NCBI GenBank assembly: GCA_037957365.1
Contig: JARHVA010000666.1
Span: 1,551,501-1,615,500, forward strand
Length of the DNA: 64,000 bases
Reading direction: 5' to 3'
DNA from: Torreya grandis
Taxonomy: Eukaryota > Streptophyta > Pinopsida > Cupressales > Taxaceae
The notes beneath the pieces were generated by a model that was given only the letters and a program-made list of their open reading frames with translations, searched no databases and was not told the DNA's origin. Of the stretch, positions 47,681-58,474 are shown piece after piece. Numbering within the stretch: position 1 is the first letter of the stretch; every line of letters begins with the position of its first letter. A program made the translations under genes and the position numbers.

Positions 47681-47952
47681 GGTCGACTTTTTCTATCTCC
47701 GCGAATCCTTGGGTTTTATTCAAATATCTTTGGACACAAAACAAAATTTTTGATTCTATGGGATGATATTGATGAGGTTCGAGAGACATCACCAGGTGCT
47801 AGTTCAGTAGGTCTTTTGCTCAACCCATCAATTTTAGTATTCACTAAAAAAGGGCGAGGCAAGGATGCCTGCCAATATGCCAAGAGTTTGGATTCTAGAG
47901 GCCGTTTTAAATTCCAGTTCCAATCATTTGTCCATTTTGGACAAGCATCCAG
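47681..47952 (+). CDS. Internal exon, C2/GRAM-domain protein
   Basis: A 272-bp open exon with acceptor TTTAATTGCAG before 47,681 and donor AG|GTTTGC after 47,952 (phase 0 in, phase 2 out). It encodes GRLFLSPRILGFYSNIFGHK, then FLILWDDIDEVRE, then KGRGKDACQYAKSLDSRGRF, then FKFQFQSFVHFGQAS. This is the GRAM domain in plant C2/GRAM proteins of the At1g03370/At5g50170 type, which bind membrane lipids. The frame is free of stops and conserved residues are kept, so it looks like host sequence under selection, or recently so. Neighbouring exons are not visible, so the introns would be long and TE-filled; alternatively it is an isolated fragment of a pseudogene. 46,798-47,680 and 47,953-48,506 read as intron. 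Confidence 0.85.
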
Positions 47953-48506
47953 GTTTGCGAGTTTCTATTTCCTTCATTGGTTTGCATGTGCCTTTGTATG
48001 TTTCAACTTTGAAGTATTTTTACTTGCATTTGAATAACATAAGTTTTATCATTATTGTCTTTTTGGTTGTTTTGATATGGAAAGATGAAATGGTTATAGC
48101 TGGCTTAGTTTTGGTATTATTATTATCACGTATGCCCTTTGTGACAATGAGAATTGTTTCTCTCTCTTTGCATTGTTTGTATCCTTACCATTTTTGTGTT
48201 CTTTATATTTGTAATAGGTTTGTTATGTTATTGGGTCCTTATCAAGCATATATTTTTAGAATGATTTGAATAATAGGTAATGGTTTTTGTATACTAGAAC
48301 ACTTCCGTTTGTTTGTGACACGTACATACATGCATAGATACTTATTGTTAAGGAGTATTTAGATAGTGAGATGCCAATTATTTATTCTGCGATTATCAGA
48401 GTAACTACGTAACTTGGGTGTAGGGGCAAGGACCCATGCCCACACCCACATCACATGGTGACTCTAATTAAATGTAATATATCCATACCCTTACTCGTAT
48501 TCTCCC

Positions 48507-48896
48507 ATAACCTATTTCAAAATTATGCCTGTCTTGTGGTGACTATGATAGAGATTAATACCATTATATTTACTAATGCTAGTTACATAAAATGTCATCC
48601 CCCTTGAAATGCTTTTCCCTTGAGTGTTGTTTGAAATCTTACCTTTTGGATGTTTTAAAAAAACATTGTTGATGTTGGAGAAACAAACAATAATCTCCAA
48701 CATAACCTATTTCAAAATTATGCCTGTCTTGTGGTGACTATGATACAGATTAATACCATTATATTTACTAATGCTAGTTACATAAAATGTCATCCCCCTT
48801 GAAATGCTTTTCCCTTGAGTGTTGTTTGAAATCTTACCTTTTGGATGGTTTAAAAAAACATTGTTGATGTTGGAGAAACAAACAATAATCTCCAAC
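48507..48896. repeat. Tandem duplication, 2 x 195 bp
   Basis: ATAACCTATTTCAAAATTATG starts at 48,507 and 48,702; the copies differ at about three positions by eye. The two near-identical 63-residue minus-strand ORFs here are duplicates of one chance frame. It lies in the presumed intron, just before the chromovirus. Confidence 0.9.
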
Positions 48897-48912
48897 ATTA
48901 GACATTAGGTGA

Positions 48913-49868
48913 TGTCATGTCCCCCTTTTCAAGATGAAGACATGAATACCCTTAGCTTAAAATTGTTTCCCATTAAGCTAAGGGGCGAATAAGAGAGAAG
49001 GGGAATGTTTGAGTCTATTTGCACTTTTCCTAAAAAGATAATTTATGTTCTTAAGTTCACTTAAAAGGGGGACCTTTTTGGAACCTTGTTCATTTAAGTG
49101 ACTTCTTAAAAAGATCATAAGGGAAGGGCCTTTTTAGTTTCTAAAAGTTTCTCTCCCTTCCCAAACTTGTGCGCTTCAATTGGGCAGACTATATAAGGCC
49201 AAAGGAGGATCATTTGGAGAGGTTCATGAATTTTTCGGATAACTATTTTCTTGGAGTCTAAGCACGAAAAGTTGGGCTTGTACTTGGAGGACGAAAACCC
49301 TTCAGGAGCTGAATTAAGGACAAAAATCCGAAATTCAGACCTAGGACAGCTTCATCTATGAGTTGCATTGCGCAAAATTGAGTTCAAAGGGTGTTTTCAA
49401 CACCAAGTGGGAACTTGCAACTAAGTGAACCATTGGAGGAGTGTCGCATGGACTTGGTAGGGCTGTTTGAGGGCAGCGAAGTCTTTTTTTGAGGGCTGCA
49501 CACACTTTTAAGGGCAGCGAACAGCTTGGGGAGATTGGCGATCCACCTTGGGGTCTTGTTGAGGGCAATTTGATAGTGTGGACCAGCCACACTTGTTTTT
49601 CTGAATTTTTATAATATTTTTCAGCTCAAAAACTTCACCACAAATGAGGTTCTTGGCTGGTTATTTTGCAAATTTATTATTATATTTTCTGCTAATTTTT
49701 GGAGAGTTGAAAATAATATCTGGAGTTGATTTCAAGCATTATCTACAGCTGTATTTGTAAATTCAGCTTGCTAGGGTTTTGAATTAAATTTGAAATTTGA
49801 AATTTTTATTGATTAGATTGTTAGAATATATCCTTGTTTAATCTAATAATTTTAAAGGGGACAGTACA
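48913..49868 (+). repeat. Outer chromovirus 5' LTR (956 bp)
   Basis: It runs TGTCATGTCCCCC to GGGGACAGTACA. An ACTATATAAGGCC TATA box near 49,188 marks the likely promoter. The primer site follows directly. Confidence 0.95.
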
Positions 49869-49869
49869 A

Positions 49870-49887
49870 TGGTATCAGAGCCAATTT
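49870..49887 (+). promoter_or_regulatory. Outer chromovirus primer-binding site
   Basis: TGGTATCAGAGCCAATTT, one base after the LTR, is a perfect initiator tRNA-Met type primer site. Confidence 0.95.
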
Positions 49888-49898
49888 CTTAGCTAGTT

Positions 49899-50890
49899 GT
49901 GGGAAACAAGGGCTACCTGTCAATCAGTGACATGGACAAGGCTAGGCTCGAAAGGTTAGCTCGGGCACAAGAACAGATGAGAGAAGTGATGGGGGAATTT
50001 CTTCAGACAGTGAAGGATATGAAAGGACAGAAAGAGCAGGGTTTGGCAAGCAACGTCATGGGTATGGGTATGGAATCCATATCTAAGCCTAAGGTTCTTC
50101 TAGAAGAAGACACTTTAGAAAAAGAAAAAGAATAGCCTTCATACAAAGTTGAATTGTTAGCATCATATGGTGAGTATATGACTTATCCACCTTCTTTTTG
50201 AAAGGAGATGAGAGCTTTAATGGATATGTCACTTGGAAAAGAGGCAAAGGAGGTTCCAACAAAGGGTGGGACAGCCTTGGAGAGTGGAATGAAGAGATAG
50301 GGAAGGTCACCTTGCCTTATTTTATGGGTTTACAAGTAATTCAGCTAGGGCTTGGATCAATAAAGTGGACACATATTTTTCATTACATAAATTTAAGGAG
50401 AAGGATGCTTTGTCTTTAATTATTTTACATTTAGAGGGAGCTGCCCATGAGTGGTGGCACCAAAGGTTGATAACCCTAGGGCACAACACCATCAAGACCT
50501 ATGAGGAATTTTGAAATAAAGTCATTGATAAATTTGATAAGGTAGATTTGGACTTGCATATCCGTGATTTGGCCCACTTGCAACAAGGACAATCTTTGGG
50601 AAATTACATTGAGGAGTTTCAAAGATATCCACCTTGGTTAAAGATGTTTCGGAGAATAGACTTACAACATAGTTCGTTGAAGGTCTATCCCCATCTCTCA
50701 AGGGTTTGGTTAAGGCCTTTAACCCCACTTCATTACCAATGGCCATCAAAAGAGCTCTAGATTGTGAAATCACAGCCCCTTTTGTGCAAAATCTGCCCTT
50801 CCTAAAGCCTAAAAACAACGATGAAGTTTGTAGGGAGCATGAGGAAGGAAGGCAAGACAGCTTGGTGAGCTGATCCAAAAGGTGGAAAAA
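49899..50890 (+). pseudogene. Outer chromovirus Gag
   Basis: It starts MGNKGYLSISDMDKARLERL with a helical ARAQEQMREVMGEFLQTVKD segment. After frame changes the Retrotrans_gag-type core is visible: LEGAAHEWWHQRL at about 50,430-50,470, then NKVIDKFD and DLAHLQQGQSLGNYIEEFQ near 50,520-50,620. At least two stops and several frameshifts break it. No zinc knuckle was seen. Gag forms the particle that carries the RNA. Confidence 0.8.
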
Positions 50891-50955
50891 TCAGACCTCA
50901 ACATACAGGAAAAAGAGGTTTCCAGCAAGAGGAAAAACATCCAAAGAGTCTGCCA

Positions 50956-51740
50956 ATGAGTTCAAAAACTGTCCTATACAAAAGAATGAATTCCCAGCCA
51001 AGGGAAGAGCCAGTGGAAGGGCTGAAAAACCGTGACAGCAGTATAGGAAGGTCTGAAACAGTCCTCAAAATTGTGGAGCAGCACAAGAAGATGAATTTCC
51101 AGCCAAGGAGGGGGCCATTGGAAGGACTGCCAATCGGTGACAGCATTATGGAAGGGTCTGAAACAGTCCTCAACGAAGTAGAGAAAGATGCAAGGGTTGA
51201 TGAAAGCAAGGTGGGCACCCTTGCAACCATAACAGGGATTCCTAACCGCCACCCATTCAAGGTTAGAGGAGTTTTACAGGGCAAAAGAGTCACCATTCTC
51301 ATTGATAATGGGGCTACACATAATTTTGTAGACAAAAGATTGGCTTCAAGATGTGGGATGAACATGATTTCATTTGAGGGTTTCAAGGCAACTCTTGGGG
51401 ATGAAATTTCTATTCCTTGCCATCATAAAATTCCAGATTTGAAACTCACTTTGGGTAAGCAAAAGGTTGAAGGGGAATTCCACATGGTTGACATTGGAGA
51501 GGTGGATGTAATTTTGGGGGTTCAATGGTTGCACTCCCTTGGAGAATACACACAAAACCTTCAAACCATGAAGCTGAAATACAAGGTGGAAGGTAAGGAA
51601 GTGAAAATTCAATGCTTGAACAATGGGGCACATTTAGTTGTGACCTCAAAAAGAATGGAAAGAGCTTTCAACGAAGGGCAGGTTATATGGGCAGCCAAGT
51701 GTTTTGTTAAGGATATGAATGCTGATGTGGGACAGACACC
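50956..51740 (+). pseudogene. Outer chromovirus aspartic protease region
   Basis: Part of a 303-codon open frame. The first 80 residues are a charged linker with a twofold internal repeat (two PREEPVEGL/PRRGPLEGL-like units). The protease begins near residue 85; the active site is ILIDNGATHNFVD with Asp at residue 117 and D-N-G in place of D-S/T-G. Then come GFKAT, VDIGEVDVILGVQWLHSLGE and TMKLKYKVEGKEVKIQ. It is uninterrupted, which is unusual in this decayed element. The frame carries on into the RT linker, where it shifts near 51,740. Confidence 0.85.
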
Positions 51741-51922
51741 TCTATTCATAAGGATGTTCAGCTCCTTATTGATAAGCATGCCAAGGTGTTTGGTGACATT
51801 CCTCATGGGCTGCCCCTGGATAGAGGATTTGAGCATATTATTGAGCTGGAACACGGTACTAAAGTAGTAATCACTACTCCTTACCACCATCCAAGGATTT
51901 TCAAAGAAGACATAGAGAAAGC
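51741..51922 (+). pseudogene. Outer chromovirus reverse transcriptase, N-terminal piece
   Basis: The reading FGDIPHGLPLDRGFEHIIEL, then VVITTPYHHPRIFKED, stops inside a codon at 51,922, where the nested element begins. The same region in the nested element (55,680 downward) is nearly parallel. With the nested element and one AAAGC copy removed, the frame runs straight on at 59,461. Confidence 0.9.
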
Positions 51923-52904
51923 TAAAATATCCCTAATTAAGGAATTTGAACAAAAATGGGATTATGCACAGGATTTAGTCTAGCCGTACCTTTTTCCCTT
52001 TTTCCTTCAAACTGATCTGAGCTGGACCTTTCAATATTTCCCTTGATGCTAGGAAAAAATCTGGAAACCCTCTCCAATCACCTCTAAATTGGCGACTAGT
52101 GTTCTATGTAGTTTTCCTTTGCTTGGCGAATTTCTTAGACACAACCCATGGCATTTAATCCATTCACAAGATAGAAATATTTTCTGAATTAAATCGTCCC
52201 ACTTAGTAAAAAAAATATTTAATATTTTCTGATTGGATTTTACAATTTCTAGACTTCAAAACCCTCGTATTAAATTTCTAATAGGCAGAATAAATTCAAA
52301 TAAATATAGGAACCTGATTTTATGGCCACAGAATCTCTTGCAAAACTCCCAAGGGTGTTCGCTGCTCTTGCATAAGTGTTCGCTCCTCCTTAGATAGTTC
52401 GCTGCTGTTCTAGAGTTCAAAAAGCACAAGAAAACCAGCGATTTTACTCAATAAAATTAGCTCTCAACGATTGATAAATTTCTTCTGCAAGGTGGTGTTA
52501 CAAAACATGTTTTAGATAGAATTGCAGTGCTCGAAGGGTGACATTCTCCAAGCAACCACACTGGAAGTCAAGCTTGACATACTTGATTGATCCACACAAT
52601 ATAAAAAAAAATGCATAATCATTATGAGAGCTCTCCATTCCTTTTGTATGCTTCTTTCAATTTTGGCGCCCAAGTAGAAGGGAAGAGTCCACTTTAATTC
52701 TTATCCTCTTTTTAAAAAAAAGAAATATTATAAGATGCTTTTAAAAGAACACTTTTCCCTTAAGAAAAAGGTACCTTTCTTTTCATCAAAAAGAACTCAT
52801 GAAGAACAATTTTTCCCCTTTTGACTCCTTGAATCTTTAGCTTCTGGGAACAATGGAGGCTAAAGGTCCCAACCAAACATTAGCTCAAAAAGGGGGACAT
52901 TATG
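51923..52904 (-). repeat. Nested chromovirus 3' LTR
   Basis: Collinear with 58,475-59,455. On the minus strand its first two bases read CA instead of TG (two transitions), next to the polypurine tract TGGGAAGGGAGGAC (52,905-52,918). Confidence 0.95.
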
Positions 52905-53293
52905 GTCCTCCCTTCCCAAGATTGTTTTCCCACAAGCAATTGTAGACTTGGGTGTTGAAGGATGGCTGCCCCTTCCCAAGTTGCATCCTCACAAGGTAAG
53001 TCTTTCCATTGTACCAAATATTCTATGATAGTGCGGTTTCGTAGCTTCCTTTCACGTACCTCTCGAATAGTATCAGGGACCAAAATTAATTTATCTTCAT
53101 CACCAAGTGGTGGCAAATCACTAGAAGGTATGATTTGTCTTCCAAGGGCTTCCTTAAGGCATGATACATGAAACACATCATGAATTCTACTTTTTTTTGG
53201 TAAATCCAACTCATAAGCCACTTCACCTACCTTTCTTATAATTTTGTATGGCCCATAGAAACATGGCTTTAACTTTTCTGCTCCACTTAGCAT
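52905..53293 (-). pseudogene. Nested chromovirus integrase C-terminus and chromodomain
   Basis: Starting at 53,293: KLKPCFYGPYKIIRKVGEVA, YELDLPKKSRIHDVFHVSCL, then a chromodomain in IIEYLVQWKDLPCEDATWE, then LQHPSLQLL and a short tail that reaches the LTR. The chromodomain is thought to steer insertion to particular chromatin, and it is what defines chromoviruses. Residues of the aromatic cage partner region (Y, W, W) are kept. It is open for 137 codons. A frame change near 53,300 separates it from the integrase core. Confidence 0.9.
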
Positions 53294-53322
53294 GAGGGAT
53301 AATTGCCTATAAGGCTACAATC

Positions 53323-54480
53323 TCAGATAAACCATGTCTCCCACCTTAAATTTCCTTTCCTTTCTACGCTGATCCGCATAAAGTTTTTGTTGATTTTGGG
53401 CCTGCTGTAAATTCCTTTTGAGTTGATAAAAAAATTTGCACTTTGTTGAACCCAATCCACTGCACCTGGTACTCTACTATCTTCCAAAACAAGATCAATA
53501 AATGATAAAGCTTCATAACCATATAAAGCTTTAAAAGGGGACATACCACTAGACATATGATGGAAAGTATTGTAACAAAATTTTGCCATATGCAACCACT
53601 TGTTCCAACCTGTTTGCTGCCTTGAAATATAGTTTCTTAAATATCCTTCCACCCATTTATTGACAATTTCCGTTTGCCCATCCATTTGGGGATGATATCT
53701 TGTACTCGAAAGCAACTCTGTACCGGTCAATCTAAAAAGCTCTTGTCAAAAGTGACTCATAAACCTGTTGTTCTTATCGTTTTTAAGTTTTCTGGGCAGC
53801 CCATGCAATCTGAATATTTCTTTAAAAAAAACTTCTGCTATATAAGGAGCATTATACTTGGCTGGAAGTGCCATGAAATGAGTGTATTTGGTCAATCTAT
53901 CAACCACAACAAAAATTCCACACTTACCTTGTGACATAGGCAACCCAGTGATGAAGTCCATGGATTTGCTTTCCCATTTTTGGTGGGGAATAGGAAGGGG
54001 CTGCAATAGTCCAGCTGGAAAGGTAGTCATTGATTTATTCTTTTGGCATACCACACATTCCCTAACATGATCATATACATCCTTCTTCAACCCTTTCCAC
54101 ACAAATCGTTCTCTTACCTTTCTACAAGTTTTTGAAATATCCTTGATGTCCGGCCATGGTATCATCATGAGCAGCCCTTATAATTTGTTGTTTAAGCTTG
54201 GAAAAAGGGGTCAAAATAATTCTTTGTAGAGAATCAACTCTCCATGCACCTTGTACTTATTGTCCATCACATTACCTTCAAGAATTTCGGTAGCCCCTTT
54301 GTCCTTGGCATATTTTGCTATAATTACAGCCTTCCAATTAGCTGTTAGCTCACTCAAAGAACACAAATATGGCTTTCTTCACAACGCATCAGCCACATTA
54401 TTTTTACCCTTAACATACTCGATATTGAAATCATATGATTGTAGTTTACTTGCCCATTTATGTTGTCTATCATTCAAATA
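53323..54480 (-). pseudogene. Nested chromovirus integrase core
   Basis: From about 54,168: the HHCC finger end VRECVVCQKNK, then KSMDFITGLP with the first Asp, VVVDRLTKYTHFMALPA, LHGLPRKLKND (second Asp), a TGA stop in RFMSHF, then YHPQMDGQTEIVNKWVEGYL with the catalytic Glu, and NTFHHMSSGMSPFKALYGYE. The three catalytic acids are kept; the usual SDRD reads NDKN. The N-terminal finger region (54,170-54,480) is broken by frameshifts. It joins element cDNA to the target. Confidence 0.85.
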
Positions 54481-54483
54481 TGT

Positions 54484-55101
54484 CTATGTGAGGAAGTACT
54501 TGAGGCTATTGTGATCCGTTTTTACTATAAATCTTTCGCAAATCAGATATTGGCGGAATTTGGCTAAGGCATGCATGATAGCTAATATTTTTTTGTCATA
54601 GATTGAAAAATTTCTTTCTCCTTCCCTGAGCTTCCTACTTTCGAAAGCAATGGGATGTACTTTTTGCATTAGGACAGCCCCTATCCCTTCCCCTGAAGCA
54701 TCACATTCCAAGGTGAAGGGAATGGAAAAATCCGGGACAACTAGTACGGGACAAGAGCTCAACACAAACTTGAGTTTTTCAAAAGTTTCCAAAGCTGTCT
54801 TAGACCACACGAAAGCACCTTTTCTTGTCAAACTTGTAAGAGGAGCATCAATTTGAGAGAAGCCTTTGACAAATCTTCGATAATAACTACAAAGACCAAG
54901 GAAACCCCTTAAATGAGAGATAGAGGTGGGAGGAGGCCAATCAAGAATGGCTTGAATCTTTTGTTGATCAACTTGAACCCCTTGAGCATTGATCACATGC
55001 CCCAAATACAAAATTTCAGAAGTAACAAACTCACATTTAGATATTTTTGCAAAGAGAGTTTGTTGTTCCAACATGCCCAAAATAATGTCTAAATGACACA
55101 A
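54484..55101 (-). pseudogene. Nested chromovirus RT thumb and RNase H
   Basis: Open for 205 codons from 55,101: FAKISKCEFVTSEILYLGHV, INAQGVQVDQQKIQAILDWP, FLGLCSYYRRFVKGFSQ, then RNase H: FTLECDASGEGIGAVLMQ with the first Asp, a YDKKILAIMHAL helix (Glu usual here replaced by Lys in DKE-like text) and IVKTDHNSLKYFLT with the late Asp. Separated from the RT fingers/palm by one TGA at 55,105. It ends at a stop at 54,484. Confidence 0.9.
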
Positions 55102-55110
55102 ATGCTCCTC

Positions 55111-55680
55111 TCATATCTTGCTATAAACCAAGATATCATCAAAGAATACAAGCACAAATTTCCTTAAGTGTTGTTTGAAGATGAAATTCATGCATGATTG
55201 GAAAGTAGTAGGGGCGTTAGTAAGACCAAAAGGCATAACTAGAAACTCATAGTGCCCATTATGACAACGAAGTGTTGTTTTTTGCACATCTTCCTCCTTC
55301 ATACGAATTTGGTGGTAAATGGTTTTCAAGTCAATCTTAGAGAAATAAACTGCCCCATGTAACTCATCAATGAGTTCATCAATCCTTGGTATAGGATACC
55401 GGTTCTTGATTGTTTTTTTGTTCAACAACCTATAATCTATACACATTCTCATGGTCCCATCTTTCTTCTTTACAATTACAACCAACGAAGCAAAGGGGCT
55501 TGAGCTTGGTCTAACATGCCCCATTTCAAGCAACTCTTGGATAGCCTTTTCAATCTCCTCTTTGTAAATCCGAGGGTGGCAGTAGGGAGTAGTGATAACT
55601 GCTTTGGTCCCTTCTTCCAATTCTATCATATGCTCAAAGCCTCTGTTTGGGGGCAGCCCGTGTGGAATACCACCAAACAC
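55111..55680 (-). pseudogene. Nested chromovirus reverse transcriptase, fingers and palm
   Basis: 190 codons from [20 protein letters not shown] through [55 protein letters not shown] (first Asp), [17 protein letters not shown] and [12 protein letters not shown] (two Asp). All catalytic acids are kept. A TGA stop after DDILVYSKI sits where Trp is usual. This is the better-kept of the two chromovirus RTs. Confidence 0.92.
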
Positions 55681-55808
55681 CTTCTTGTGTTTGTTAATTA
55701 TAACTTGAACATCTTTGTGAAGGGGAATTTAAAATTTGACCTTGTGTCATGAATAAACTTTGCTGCCCATAGAACCTATCCCTTATTAAAAGTTTGCTCC
55801 ATTCTTTT

Positions 55809-56252
55809 TTAGGTTACCATCATAAGTGTTCCCTTGCTTAATCCGTGAAGCACGGTTTCTTTGTTGGCTGTCATAAACTTCAGTTTAGGCTCCTGTAAAT
55901 TACATGTGTATTCTCCAAGGGTTTGAAACCATGGAGCCCCAAAAACCACCTCAATTTCACCATAGTCTATTACATGAAATTCTCCCTCAAAAGTGTATTC
56001 TCTCATGGTGATTTTTAAGCCCATAATGCTGGAATTACTTACCAAAGAAGAACCATCTCCTGTTGTTACGGTAAATCCATCATTGTTTATGGTGGGCAGC
56101 TTATGCTTAGCAACCACTTTGACATCTGTGAAGTTAAGTGTTGCCCCTTGATCTAAAGTCACGATTATCCTCTTACCTTTGGCGGTCCCTTTAACACGAA
56201 AAACATGATGCTTTGATGTGTTAGATAATGTAGCCACCCTCTTCACTGTCAT
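55809..56252 (-). pseudogene. Nested chromovirus aspartic protease
   Basis: 147 codons: VKGTAKGKRIIVTLDQGATL at the active site (D-Q-G in place of D-S/T-G), a NNDGFTVTTGDG strand, then IDYGEIEVVFGAPWFQTLGE and LHGLSKGTLMMVT at the end. Open except for the missing link to the RT (55,681-55,808 is in other frames). The upstream gag is absent. Confidence 0.85.
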
Positions 56253-56368
56253 AACCTATTGACTGTCTTCTTTCTTCCTTTGTGATTTGTGCTTTTCTGA
56301 TTTTTTTTCTGAATCATCTCCTTGCTGCCCTCTTATTGACCCTCCCGTGCTACTGACCCCAAAATTAG

Positions 56369-57830
56369 AAATAGGCCTGACGAAAGGCACTAAACAGCGA
56401 CTAATATCCATTGTAAACTCAACAAAAGACATTCAAACATAGAACGTGACCTACAGAAATGATCAGCTAGTAATTAGGTACGAACCCATATTTGACAAAG
56501 AAGAAAGAAAATCTATCACTTAGGCAAATTTATAACAATAGTACACTACACCAGTTGCTGGAAATTGAAATAACATAGTCCTCTTCTTATTGATTCTGAA
56601 AAAGGTTACAACACAAACTTTGGTAGAAGATTACTTGTCAAAAGAGGGATGATTTATCTAAGGCTGAAAAGCCATTAATATAGAAAATTATAAAAAACCA
56701 AGAGATTGGCGTTTGAAAATAGAATAAGAGCTAAATCCGTCCAACTCAGCCTTTACAAAAGTCTATTTTGTCTTCTTCCTCTTTGCATGAAAGCTCCTAG
56801 GCACTAGAATTGGACGGTGGAATCATACGTTTGACTTTTCTTGTGCATGTTCAGCTGAAACGTGTCTAAAATTAGAAACCAGCTCTTTGGCATTGAAATG
56901 GACGGTGGCTAAGCTTAGGCTATTCTTTATTTAGGCATCATGCATGGAATGTTATGGACGGTAGGCTAATTTTGACAAATCAAACTCTTATCATGCAAAT
57001 GCTACGCCCACCTCCAAATATGGACTTCCTCTTGTGCTGTTTGAACGTTTGAAAGCATGAGTTTGACCCGGAGATGAGCTTGACTTCACAACTAGTCAAC
57101 TGAAGCTTTGATCAATCAACCAAAAATAACCTTTGCTTGCATGGATTTCCACGTTGACTCTGTCTCTTGTTTTGGTCTCCTTGTTCATGTCGTGTCTATT
57201 TTTGGCAAGATTCTATATTTGGATTTATTTTGTCTATATAAGTCTATATTTCTTCGAATTTCTTGGCTATCTCCCTTTTTCGTTAACTTTATGCTTTTCT
57301 CTTTGTTTTTCCTTAGGACTATTTCCTATTGACTCATCTTTTTTCTTCAGACTTTTGTGTATGCAATTTTCTCGAACTTTATTCTTTCAGATTTCTGTTG
57401 GCTCATTTTGCTGTCATCTCCTTGGTTTTGTTCCTTCGAATTCTTTCGGACTTTTATCTTGTCTCATTTCCTATGGAAAAAATGTCTGCCCCTGGCTTCT
57501 ATTTCTCTCGGACTTTTTTGTTTGCATTTTTCCCAAGTTAATCCTTCAGACTTTTTGTCCGAAGGATATCCTTCCTTCAATTTTTCCTTTTTTTCTTGTT
57601 TATATTTCCTCGGCCTTTTTGAAGGGCACCTTCCAAAATCTTCCCGAAGGGTAGGTGCCTTTCGAGATTTTTGCCTTGATCCTTTTCTGCCAAGTGGATC
57701 TCCCGCGGCTCTTTTAAGTGAACCTTCCTGAAGGGTACGTACCCTTCGGGACTTTTGCAATTGTCTTCTGAGAGCTCTTTCTTTCGGACAAAAAGTCCGA
57801 AGAAATACTCTTCCTCTTACAACCCCAAAA
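56369..57830 (-). mobile_element. LTR family A fragment inside the nested chromovirus
   Basis: Collinear in reverse with solo LTR copy 1 from about 3200 to 4350: hairpin modules (GACTTTTTGTCCGAAGG at 57,549, GGACAAAAAGTCCGAAG at 57,785), the CTTTGCATGGAATTTCCACG-like middle, and the TAACAATAGTACACTA and CTGAAAAAGGTTACA blocks. Both LTR termini are missing and no target duplication was seen. It fills the place where gag should be. The ORFs at 57,133-57,838 are translations of the array. Confidence 0.75.
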
Positions 57831-58152
57831 AAAATCATTGGTTAGTCAAAATAAATGAACTTACATCTTGTATGTCTTGGCTTTTGGCTGTACGTGATGC
57901 TTAGAAGAGGAGAAAAACCCTTTCAAACTGCTGTAGATGACGTTTTTAGGAGATAAAAATCCTCTTAAAACTGCTGCATGTGTCCCCCTTTTGAACGAAC
58001 TGTATGCTCTATATGATTGCTGTAGGAGTCCATCAGAATTTACATGGCCGTAGGAGACCTTTTCGTCATCATTTGCATGGCTGTATTTGTACATTGCGTT
58101 GGCTGTATTCAAGAAAGCTCCTTGGAACCCTCTGAATGACTAAACTTCACCT

Positions 58153-58236
58153 GGCTGTAGATGGCCACTTTGGCTTATACTTGGCTGTAGATGGCCACTT
58201 TGGCTTATACTTGGCTGTAGATGGCCACTTGGGTGG
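58153..58236. repeat. 30-bp tandem repeat, ~2.8 copies
   Basis: GGCTGTAGATGGCCACTTTG starts at 58,153, 58,183 and 58,213; the first two units are identical. It is in the leader of the nested element, between primer site and protease. The surrounding 57,831-58,455 has no gag motif. Confidence 0.9.
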
Positions 58237-58455
58237 CTGTAAATGCAAATTTAAGGACCCCAAAACTGATTCACAAGACAAACTTGGCACCATAGCAAAG
58301 TTCCAAATAGGAGGGGTGACAATTTGACCTGTGGTGGCAAAATTGTCAACAAGTCCATCGAATCAAAGGCAATTTTTTCCCTGTGAAAGACTGAACAACC
58401 CTTCTTTGATTCATATTACTGTTATCCGACAATCTTGAAGCCCACATATGGCCAA

Positions 58456-58473
58456 GCTATGGTTCTAATACCA
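58456..58473 (-). promoter_or_regulatory. Nested chromovirus primer-binding site
   Basis: The minus strand reads TGGTATTAGAACCATAGC one base after the LTR, an initiator-Met type primer site with two changes. Confidence 0.9.
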
Positions 58474-58474
58474 C

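Noticed and set aside
48512..48898. Two near-identical 63-residue minus-strand ORFs that could be a duplicated small gene
   Set aside because: They arise from the 195-bp tandem duplication; there is no motif, no codon pattern and no splice or promoter context.
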